A stretch of 64,000 bases of DNA from CAWIHA01 sp963835855 (GTDB taxonomy: Bacteria; Acidobacteriota; Terriglobia; Bryobacterales; Bryobacteraceae), in NCBI GenBank assembly GCA_963835855.1, contig CAWIHA010000027.1, positions 62,001 to 126,000 on the forward strand. Direction: 5' to 3'. Made by a program: the position numbers and the translations under genes. Below, piece by piece: positions 42,606-49,581 of this stretch (its first letter is position 1; every line of letters begins with the position of its first letter). Below the pieces are notes generated by a model. That model made no database searches. It was not told where the DNA came from and saw only the letters and a program-made list of their open reading frames with translations.

Positions 42606-43619
42606 ATGCGGAAGGTACGTCTAGCGGTGGTGTTGCCAATCGTCCAATTTGCGGCTGCTGCGATCTTGCTGCAGTGGGCACGCCGAGTACCCGTTCCTCC
42701 GGGATCAGCGTTCTATGTCCCCAACGTCCGGCTGATCTGTGACGGACTGAATGCTCCCGCTCTGCTGTTTGGGGCTCTTGCAATCTTCGGCTCTTACACA
42801 TCATCCTTCCTTGGTTTTCCCACATCTGATCTCCTGTTCCTGGTGGGAGTGATTATCGTCTGGTACATTGTCGGGCGAGTTCTAGACCGGCGACGGAATT
42901 CAAAAGCAGCGCCACAAAGGGGAATAGCGACCGCTTTGGTCATGTACCCTCTCTTGCTGATGCTGGGAAGCCTCCTCCTATTCCTCGGGGTGTATGGCTT
43001 AGGGCCTCATCGGCCAAATATTGCGGACCCACCTGTGGGTGCGTTTTTGACATTGATGTGGTCGGGCACTTTGATCTTTCTTTCCGGTAGAGGACTCGTT
43101 AGGGCGATTCGTCCGGCGCCTCGCAGAGTGAAGCGGGGTCTCTTGGTAGCTGGCTTTGCTTTAACGATATTAATTGTTGCCGGGCTGTGGATAGGCGGGC
43201 CCTTCGGTGCAACGCAAGCACTCGGAGAATATCTTCATCCCACAACGGTGGAGATGATGCCGCTTCCTGATGGATGCGTTCCGACAAACGAAACGCCGCC
43301 CGCGAATCTGATGCGGATTGTGGAACATCAGAAGAATGTCTACCACTTGGCTCTCCAAAAGGTAATCGTTTGCAGAACGGCACGAAAATTCCCTCACATC
43401 GAGCCCGATTTCACTGAGGCCGCTTTCAGCAAAGAAACACGCAAGCGCTGGCTACCACTATATTTAGGCTGCTGTAGCTATCAGTTTCGCAGACACGTTG
43501 CCGTGGTCGTCTTTGATTCCAATGAGAGCGGCTCTATAATGGTTGAGGCCGCCTTGATTCAGAGCCGGTGGGATTACTTGCGGTTGAACTGGCTTAGGTA
43601 TCAGGGTGCCTGGTTTTGA
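42606..43619 (+). CDS. Membrane protein with 4-TM immunity-like domain and extra C-terminal domain
   Basis: 337 aa from the ATG at 42606, preceded by AAGGAG. The first about 180 residues belong to the same family as the proteins after cassettes 2 and 3 (MRKVRLAVVLPIVQFAAAAI, LICDGLNAPALLFGALAIFG, LTLMWSGTLIFLSGRGLVRA). It then adds a further membrane helix (GLLVAGFALTILIVAGLWIG) and a soluble domain of about 130 residues (MRIVEHQKNVYHLALQKVIV, YLGCCSYQFRRHVAVVVFDS). The added domain may be the part that faces the cassette 4 enzyme, or a fusion with another protein. No family recognised. Confidence 0.7.
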   Translation: MRKVRLAVVLPIVQFAAAAILLQWARRVPVPPGSAFYVPNVRLICDGLNAPALLFGALAIFGSYTSSFLGFPTSDLLFLVGVIIVWYIVGRVLDRRRNSKAAPQRGIATALVMYPLLLMLGSLLLFLGVYGLGPHRPNIADPPVGAFLTLMWSGTLIFLSGRGLVRAIRPAPRRVKRGLLVAGFALTILIVAGLWIGGPFGATQALGEYLHPTTVEMMPLPDGCVPTNETPPANLMRIVEHQKNVYHLALQKVIVCRTARKFPHIEPDFTEAAFSKETRKRWLPLYLGCCSYQFRRHVAVVVFDSNESGSIMVEAALIQSRWDYLRLNWLRYQGAWF

Positions 43620-43664
43620 GATGTCAGTGCCCCAGCCGCGTCTCGTCGGGGCTTACGAAGCAGG

Positions 43665-44597
43665 TTGCCCATCGTTGGAACCGCGGGGTTCGGGAGCCGG
43701 CCCTACATGATCGCCTTCGACGCAACCGGCAACGTGCGCTGGATCGTCCCCAACGACCAGCCTCAGATCGCCACCGCCGACGGCGGCGTCATCGGCCAGT
43801 CCGGAATCATCTACGATAAGAACGGAAACGCTACAGGGCAAATGGCACTGGGAGGAAATGTGGTGCCGAACTGGGCAGGGGAGATCTATACGGCTGGGGC
43901 ATCGGGCGTCCAACTCAACTACTCCTGGGTTAGCTATGGTGCAGGGTTCACCTCGGCAGCAGGCGGAAACCCGTCCGGCAATGGGACCTCTATCGCAAAT
44001 CTCGGGCTATCCGAGGGTATGCCGCTATGGTCGCTGTTTGGCGCAACGCCGAAGTGCACCCTCGGAACCGACAAGATAGCACTTGGAGGAGCGGCCCTAC
44101 AGCAATACAGCACCGCTAAACAAAACCTCCTAACCTATCTGGCCTCGCTTACCCCAACCTCGCCCTGCGCCAAGCTCCTCAACGTCAGCCAGGTCACAGC
44201 TGCGGTCACAAGGCAGACTCCTTTTGACGGTATCCTCTCTAACCTCAGCATGTATGATGCGGGCATATGGAACCAGAAAACGACGCAATTGAAGACCTGG
44301 CCGGATTTCAGAAGGTACCCGATTTGCAGCGAGTTCTGGTACGGCCCGGGGATTTGGAGCGGGACGGTAGCCGAGGCCCAGACGCAGCCTCCGGCTACCG
44401 ACGTTTACATTGCCACACAGAAGAAGGCATTGAGCTATCTGACGCCAGTCACGATTCTGCACGAGAGCCTTCACAACTTGACGGGACTCGACGACCCCGA
44501 TCTCTACAACTTGTTAACTGGGAAAAAACTGGGCCCCGGTCCGACGACCCCTATTAACGACGCATTGCAACAAAATGGTTGCGTTGGGACGCAATAA
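43665..44597 (+). CDS. Orphan C-terminal cassette 5: last propeller blade plus HESLH metalloprotease-like domain
   Basis: 310 aa from a TTG; no signal peptide or ribosome site. Blade: YMIAFDATGNVRWIVPNDQP, then GQSGIIYDKNGNATGQMALG. The unique region differs from cassettes 2 and 3 in sequence but ends in the same kind of motif, HESLH at 266-270 (LSYLTPVTILHESLHNLTGL). Five or more Cys are present (ATPKCTLGTDK, TSPCAKLL, RYPICSEFWYG). Similar overall size suggests a third, distant zincin-like tip. It is followed six bases later by a periplasmic protein gene. Confidence 0.7.
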   Translation: MPIVGTAGFGSRPYMIAFDATGNVRWIVPNDQPQIATADGGVIGQSGIIYDKNGNATGQMALGGNVVPNWAGEIYTAGASGVQLNYSWVSYGAGFTSAAGGNPSGNGTSIANLGLSEGMPLWSLFGATPKCTLGTDKIALGGAALQQYSTAKQNLLTYLASLTPTSPCAKLLNVSQVTAAVTRQTPFDGILSNLSMYDAGIWNQKTTQLKTWPDFRRYPICSEFWYGPGIWSGTVAEAQTQPPATDVYIATQKKALSYLTPVTILHESLHNLTGLDDPDLYNLLTGKKLGPGPTTPINDALQQNGCVGTQ

Positions 44598-44602
44598 CGA
44601 AT

Positions 44603-45871
44603 ATGGAAAACCGTAGAACTCTGAACCGCACGGCCGCTCGGCTATTCCCGGCGATCATTATACTCTTCGAGGCAACCCGCGCCTTCGGCGCCTGCAACGC
44701 GCCCCGCTACCGCATAGGTCGAGTTTTGGAGGACAGCGCATCCGACATCGCCATCCACATCAGCATTCGACTTGAGGACTTCGCACCAGGGAAGTTGATC
44801 TGTCTGGCGGAGGCGCTAAGACAGAGGTACCCTGGGCGGAATGTGACGGCCTTCATTTTCAGCTCCCGCGAAGCGGCAGTGGGCTGGTCGCCACATCCGA
44901 TCGAACAGACGCCGAAGTCATTTGAGTCCGATTCAAAGTTCCACGGGTGCTATTTCTATGACAAGGAGAAGCACGAAGAGTACTTGCTAATCACGCCGGA
45001 CGGGCACAGTCAACAGGTGGACTCGCCACTTAACACGCGGATGGATCTGCCCGTCACGGGTGCGCCCGCCTGCAGGCTTGCGATTGGTGGGCGTTGTCTT
45101 CTCGAGTTTGAGCACATCGATTATCCTTCAACTGAAGACGGCACAAAAATCTTTGGACGGGTCACGATTGCCGGGAATATTCAGCGGGATGGGGCCGTGT
45201 CGGGCCTGGCTGTCGTCGACGCGAAAGTGAATCCCCCCGAACGGCAATCGGTGCTCGTTAAGTGGGCAGTGCATAACCTCGGCACATGGCGCTTCGAGCC
45301 TGCCAAACACAAAGATCGTGTGCGTATCAGGTACGACTTTGAGGTCACCGATTCTCCACTAGTGGGTTACGAGCACAATGTGCAGTTTCGGCTACCTGAT
45401 GAAGTGAAAATCTGGACCCCCGGCGCGATACTCAATCATTTCGCCGATGTAGTTTCGTCCACTCCTTCATCCGGGACCGGCTCCGCCCAGGCCTTCACCT
45501 TCGTCTTCAGCCATCCGGCCGGCTTTTCTGCAATTTCCGAGGCATGGTTCGACATTCATCCGAGCTCCGGATTCGCTCCAGCGTGTTCCGGGTATTTCAG
45601 AGCTGCGACCAATGCCATCTACCTCTGGAACGACGCCCAGGACGAGTTTCTCGGGCCGATGGGCCTTAACGCCTCAGGCTCCCTGCGAAATGGCAGCTGC
45701 ATCATCGACTCCGCAGGCTCCTCAGCTAAGGGCTCTGGCAACAATCTCGTCCTTACTATTTCGTTTAGCTTTCAGGCGGCGTTTGCAGGCCCCAAGATCA
45801 TCTCACTATCCACTACTGCCGGATCGTTCCACAGCCCTTCGGTCCCCGCAGCCACCTGGACCATTCCGTAA
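44603..45871 (+). CDS. Periplasmic protein with TonB-C-like domain, candidate partner of cassette 5
   Basis: 422 aa from ATG 44603, with hydrophobic N-terminus (LFPAIIILFEATRAFGAC). Residues about 25-180 are unique Cys-containing sequence (ISIRLEDFAPGKLICLAEAL). Residues about 185-255 resemble a TonB C-terminal domain (IAGNIQRDGAVSGLAVVDAK, WAVHNLGTWRFEPAKHKDRV, RIRYDFEV). The last about 130 residues (SGYFRAATNAIYLWNDAQDE, GNNLVLTISFSFQAAFAGPK) match the domain inside the secreted protein at 7131-8630. It is paralogous over its first two-thirds to the next gene. Role unknown; position suggests an immunity or effector-associated protein. Confidence 0.7.
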   Translation: MENRRTLNRTAARLFPAIIILFEATRAFGACNAPRYRIGRVLEDSASDIAIHISIRLEDFAPGKLICLAEALRQRYPGRNVTAFIFSSREAAVGWSPHPIEQTPKSFESDSKFHGCYFYDKEKHEEYLLITPDGHSQQVDSPLNTRMDLPVTGAPACRLAIGGRCLLEFEHIDYPSTEDGTKIFGRVTIAGNIQRDGAVSGLAVVDAKVNPPERQSVLVKWAVHNLGTWRFEPAKHKDRVRIRYDFEVTDSPLVGYEHNVQFRLPDEVKIWTPGAILNHFADVVSSTPSSGTGSAQAFTFVFSHPAGFSAISEAWFDIHPSSGFAPACSGYFRAATNAIYLWNDAQDEFLGPMGLNASGSLRNGSCIIDSAGSSAKGSGNNLVLTISFSFQAAFAGPKIISLSTTAGSFHSPSVPAATWTIP

Positions 45872-45947
45872 GCCGTGACTGCTCAGGCCTGGCAGAACAG
45901 ATTGAAAGGAGGGTGGGCAAATAAGTAACCGAGCCCTGAATGCGCGT

Positions 45948-46739
45948 ATGGGAACGACGTTGGGAATGCTTTTCGTTCTGAGCATCCGGACGTGCGCCGC
46001 TGCAGAGTGTCACGCCCCGAGCTACCGAAAAGGTTTTGTTTGGGAGGATACATCCTTGAGCATCATGATGAATATCAGCATACGGATGGGCGACTTTGCG
46101 CCGGACCGCCTGGTCTGCTTGGCCGGGAAGCTAAGGCTGCGCTACGCGGGCCGTAAGAGGGTACTCATCCCGATCTTCAGCACGAATCTTGCCGCGAAGC
46201 GGTATGACAAACCCCTTTGGGGAGATACGATCAAGCCGCGTGTTGACTGGGCGGCACAAATGCACGGGATATATTCTCTGGATGCGGAGAAACGCGAAGA
46301 ATACGTCGAGATCATGCCCCTGGGCCCCAGTGGCCCATTCGAGACCAAGATCAGCTTGCCGGTCACCGCTATACCGTCGTGCACTCTTGAGTTGGCCGGC
46401 CGATGCCTGCTCGCGCTGGACAGGATTGAGTATCCGTGGGAGGCACTGAAGGCAAAGGCCTCCGGCACGGTCACCTTAGAGGGGACGATTGCTCGTGGTG
46501 GCGAGGTTAAGAATGTCCGCGTGATGAGGGCCGAAGTCGCTCCAGAGAATCAGAAGGATCTTCTACGGAGTTCGGCGCTTCAAAACCTGAAGACATGGCG
46601 TTTTGAAGCCGCCAGCCGTCGAAACTCCATCCGAATCGCCTATTCGTATGTTATCGAGCCTCCTCACGGCCTCGGCCAAACGAGTGTCCAATTCCACCTG
46701 CCGAACATGGTAGAAATTCGTGGAAGGGTGACTGAATGA
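45948..46739 (+). CDS. Periplasmic protein with TonB-C-like domain, paralogue of preceding gene
   Basis: 263 aa from ATG 45948 with signal MGTTLGMLFVLSIRTCAAAE. Coding similarity to the neighbour extends a few codons upstream (NRALNAR versus NRRTLNRTA) to an ATA preceded by GGAGGG, so the original start may have mutated from ATG. Shared phrases: SIRMGDFAPDRLVCLAGKLR, CTLELAGRCLLALDRIEYPW, IARGGEVKNVRVMRAEVAPE, NLKTWRFEAASRRNSIRIAY. It lacks the extra C-terminal domain. Duplicated partner genes like this are common in toxin-immunity arrays, but the function is not shown. Confidence 0.68.
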   Translation: MGTTLGMLFVLSIRTCAAAECHAPSYRKGFVWEDTSLSIMMNISIRMGDFAPDRLVCLAGKLRLRYAGRKRVLIPIFSTNLAAKRYDKPLWGDTIKPRVDWAAQMHGIYSLDAEKREEYVEIMPLGPSGPFETKISLPVTAIPSCTLELAGRCLLALDRIEYPWEALKAKASGTVTLEGTIARGGEVKNVRVMRAEVAPENQKDLLRSSALQNLKTWRFEAASRRNSIRIAYSYVIEPPHGLGQTSVQFHLPNMVEIRGRVTE

Positions 46740-46799
46740 AACGCTGGGCCTCCCGCTAATGAGCGCATCGGCTTCACCCCGCAGCCTGAGCAGCCGCGC

Positions 46800-46982
46800 T
46801 CAGCGCCGCCGGGAGAGCCAGACCATTACCGCGCCAAACGCGATCATGGCAACCCCGCTATACAGGTTCACGTTGACTCGGGTGAGCGGCGCCCTGGTAT
46901 CGGGCATCCCCAGGCCGATGGCGCACAGAACGATCCCGATCCCCAGGAAGAATAGGCCGACGGGCAATCGTAAATTCCACAT
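46800..46982 (-). CDS. Small two-helix membrane protein
   Basis: 60 aa: two membrane segments (LPVGLFFLGIGIVLCAIGLG and VNLYSGVAMIAFGAVMVWLS) and a basic end (RRR). It begins six bases after the stop of the sodium symporter gene on the same strand, so it is probably a small companion of that transporter. Its 3' end is duplicated at 41535-41640 within the cassette array. No family recognised. Confidence 0.72.
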   Translation of the reverse strand: MWNLRLPVGLFFLGIGIVLCAIGLGMPDTRAPLTRVNVNLYSGVAMIAFGAVMVWLSRRR

Positions 46983-46988
46983 AGGCGC

Positions 46989-48638
46989 TCAGCGAAAACA
47001 GACGTTCAGGGCAATGCACACCGCCGCCACGATGACGGCCAGCATGGCAGGCCGCTCGATCCATCGCCCGCCCTCTTCGCGCGGCATCCGCGTGACGCCG
47101 TAAACCAGGCCCTTCAGCTCGCCCACGGGTTTCGGCTTCGTGGCCAGGCTCACCGCCACGGTCGCGAGGAAACAAACCGTCCAAGCCACAATCGCAATCC
47201 AAAAGTTCTGCGCCATGGTGGACGGGAAATGGTGCACATTGCCGAGCCATCCGCCCTTATTCTCCGCCACCGTAAGGCCGTGCGTCAGGGCGGCCGCGGC
47301 GGTGCCGGCGGCGAGGCCGGTGAAAGCGCCGTGCCCAGTCGAGCGCTTCCAAAACATACCCAGGAGAAATGTTGCGAACAGCGGGGCGTTCACGAAGCCG
47401 AAGACGAGTTGCAGCAGATCCATGATGTTGTTATAGAGGTGCGCGAGGTAAGCGGTGGCGACCGAGAGCCCGATGCCGGCCACCGTGGCGATGCGGCCCA
47501 CCATCAGGTAATGGGAGTCGGGCGCGCGCTTGCGGATGTGGCCCTGGTAAATGTCGTATGTCCACACGGTGTTGAACGCCGTAACGTTGCCCGCCATGCC
47601 GGACATAAACGAAGCCATCAGCGCCGTCAAGCCCACGCCCAGCATGCCGGAGGGGTAAAAGGCGCCCATCAAAGTGGTCAGCGTGAGGTCGTAGTTGTAC
47701 GCGCCGTCCTTCATGGGCAGCGAGTAGCCGAGGCCCATCTTCATGAGCGCCATGGCCGCGATGCCTGGCACGATCACGATGAACGGGACGAACATCTTCG
47801 GGAACGCGGCAATCAGCGGCGTGCGCCGCGCGGCGGACATCGAATTGGCGGCGAGCGCGCGCTGCACTACTAGGAAATCCGTGCACCAGTAACCGAACGA
47901 GAGCACGAAGCCGAGCCCGGCCGCCAAGCCGAACACCTCGACCCCCATCGGGTTTTGCGCGGCGTTTCCCAGGTGCGTCCAGGAGTGCGTCATCACGGCA
48001 GGCAGGCGCGACGCCATGCCTCGCCAGCCGCCTGCTTTCGCCACCGCCAGGATCGCAAGCGGCGCAAAACCCAGCACGATGAGGAAGAATTGCAACACCT
48101 CGTTGTAAATCGCGCTCGTCAGGCCGCCGAGATACGTATAGACGAGCACGATCGCCGCAGCCAGCAGCACTGAGTGGGTGAAATTCCATCCCAGCACGAG
48201 CTCGAACAACAGCCCAAGCGCGTACATTGAAATGCCCGATGAGAAGACCGTCATGGCCGCGAAAGTGAGCGCATTGAAGGTGCGGGTCTTCTCGTCGAAG
48301 CGCAGCTTGAGGTACTCCGGCACGGACCGCGCGCGGCTGCCGTAATAGAACGGCATCATGAACAGGCCCACGAATAGCATGGCCGGTATGGCGCCGATCC
48401 AATAGAAGTGCGCGGTCATGATGCCGTACTTCGCCCCGGACGCGGACATGCCGATCATTTCCTGGGCGCCCATATTGGCGGCGATGAACGCCAGGCTGGT
48501 GATCCAGACCGGGACCGAGCGGCCTGAGGTCAAAAAATCCTCACTGGTCGAGACCTTCTTCCTGATTAGCCAGCCGATCCCAAGAACAAACGCAAAGTAA
48601 AAGGCAAAGATGAAATCGTCAACCGGGGAGAGCGTCAA
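46989..48638 (-). CDS. Sodium:solute symporter (SSS/SGLT-like)
   Basis: 549 aa with about fourteen membrane helices. Family signatures: the N-terminal VDDFIFAFYFAFVLGIGWLI, SEDFLTSGRSVPVWITSLAF, then ANMGAQEMIGMSASGAKYGI, GGLTSAIYNEVLQFFLIVLG (the sodium-binding helix region) and FGYWCTDFLVVQRALAANSM. The resemblance is closest to the sugar-transporting SGLT branch (VQRALAA motif, GGLTSAIYN), so a sugar or polyol substrate is likely but unproven. It is followed directly by a 60-aa membrane protein. Confidence 0.92.
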   Translation of the reverse strand: MTLSPVDDFIFAFYFAFVLGIGWLIRKKVSTSEDFLTSGRSVPVWITSLAFIAANMGAQEMIGMSASGAKYGIMTAHFYWIGAIPAMLFVGLFMMPFYYGSRARSVPEYLKLRFDEKTRTFNALTFAAMTVFSSGISMYALGLLFELVLGWNFTHSVLLAAAIVLVYTYLGGLTSAIYNEVLQFFLIVLGFAPLAILAVAKAGGWRGMASRLPAVMTHSWTHLGNAAQNPMGVEVFGLAAGLGFVLSFGYWCTDFLVVQRALAANSMSAARRTPLIAAFPKMFVPFIVIVPGIAAMALMKMGLGYSLPMKDGAYNYDLTLTTLMGAFYPSGMLGVGLTALMASFMSGMAGNVTAFNTVWTYDIYQGHIRKRAPDSHYLMVGRIATVAGIGLSVATAYLAHLYNNIMDLLQLVFGFVNAPLFATFLLGMFWKRSTGHGAFTGLAAGTAAAALTHGLTVAENKGGWLGNVHHFPSTMAQNFWIAIVAWTVCFLATVAVSLATKPKPVGELKGLVYGVTRMPREEGGRWIERPAMLAVIVAAVCIALNVCFR

Positions 48639-48643
48639 ATCAG

Positions 48644-49007
48644 GACCTCGATTTCGCAGCCAACGCAGGCGACCTCCTCATCAATTGCCTGTGCGCGCGT
48701 TACGACTACCATGAGTACGTCCTTTCCCCATCAGTGTATCCGGTCGCCAGCCCCGAGGACGCCGCCGTTCAAGCGCGCCGCTGCTTCGAAATCATCCGCA
48801 GGCGCTGGAAAAAGCGGGCGCGAAGCTTCAAATGTAGTGTGCACGCGCATGATGCTGACGCGTATCGAGGATTGGGAGGCAGTCGGCCGCGTACACGGGT
48901 AGATATTTCGCGGTATTCGCCCCGCGGCTACGATGGTCCAGGTGGCGCGCTTCATCGATTTGGACTGGCTGGTGAAGATTGAAGCCGACGCCGTGCTTGA
49001 GCCGTAG
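48644..49007 (+). pseudogene. RidA (YjgF) family pseudogene with several frameshifts
   Basis: Three frames together give a RidA-like protein: DFAANAGDLLINCL, YDYHEYVLSPSVY and AAVQARRCFEIIR in one frame, then EASNVVCTRMMLTRIEDWEA with VGRVHG and a stop in the second, then RGIRPAATMVQVARFIDLDW with LVKIEADAVLEP in the third, ending TAG at 49005-49007. In intact RidA these run on without break (QARRCFEIIRAALEKAG..DVVRTRMMLTRIEDW). At least two frameshifts are needed and there is no clear start, so the gene is dead. Confidence 0.78.
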
Positions 49008-49036
49008 CCGCCAGCCCGGCTTGCGAACTGAAAGGT

Positions 49037-49112
49037 TGGTGGGCCCTGTAGGATTTGAACCTACGACCAACGGATTATGAGTCCGCTGCTCTGACCGCTG
49101 AGCTAAGGGCCC
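49037..49112 (-). tRNA. tRNA with CAU anticodon, likely tRNA-Ile2 (otherwise tRNA-Met)
   Basis: The minus strand folds as a 76-nt cloverleaf: acceptor GGGCCCT/AGGGCCC, D arm TTAGCTCAGCGGTCAGAGC, anticodon stem CGGAC/ATCCG around loop CTCATAA (anticodon CAT), TTGGT variable loop, T arm CGTAGGTTCAAATCCTACA, discriminator A and encoded CCA. The body resembles ileX-type tRNAs whose C34 is modified to lysidine, more than elongator or initiator Met. Confidence 0.93.
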
Positions 49113-49127
49113 ACGCGTTTTGTTCCA

Positions 49128-49331
49128 TTACGCCACAGCGATTTCGCCGACCCACGTTTTTCCATGACCGGCAAACGCGCCCACACCAGCCTCTCCGAGG
49201 CGGGTCAGCGTGCTGTGTCTTAACGAATGTATCACGAAGTCCTCGGGCAGCTTCAACTCCTCCCAAAAGTACAAGCAGCCCAGTTTCGCGCCGCGTGCAA
49301 GCTCGATTTGGATGCCGCCGCCCCATGGCAA
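49128..49331 (-). pseudogene. Tyrosine recombinase (integrase) C-terminal remnant
   Basis: The minus strand reads LGCLYFWEELKLPEDFVIHS followed by LRHSTLTRLGEAGVGAF. The HSLRH box and the LTRLGEAG phrase match the catalytic HxxR region of phage-type integrases (LPEDFVIHSLRHTxxTRLGEAG). The last part degenerates (AGHGKTWVGEIAVA instead of the GHSS...Y box), so the Tyr is lost. Upstream sequence to 49420 shows no intact N-terminus. Its position 15 bases from a tRNA suggests the trace of an integrated element. Confidence 0.72.
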
Positions 49332-49581
49332 GGTTCAAAGGTTCAGAGGTTCTCTCGCACCGGGCGGGGTGTCTAAGATCAGCCTGGCCACATAGTGCAG
49401 CGGTCGCGGGGGATCCGGGCTAAGTTTGTCCAGCATAGGGCGGCCGGGTGTATGCTATCAGCTTGTTGGGCGGCCAAACTTGAAAGCTGGCTATTGTATT
49501 GGAAGGGTGCCCGCAGGGCATCGGGCGAGGCCAGGCGGCGCTCCAAGGTGATGATACAACCGCTCGAAGCGTGAGAGACGA

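Noticed and set aside
37802..44597. Reading the cassettes as ordinary independent secreted proteins
   Set aside because: None has a signal peptide or an ATG with ribosome site before the blade, and the blade alone cannot form a propeller; the orphan-tip reading explains these features better.
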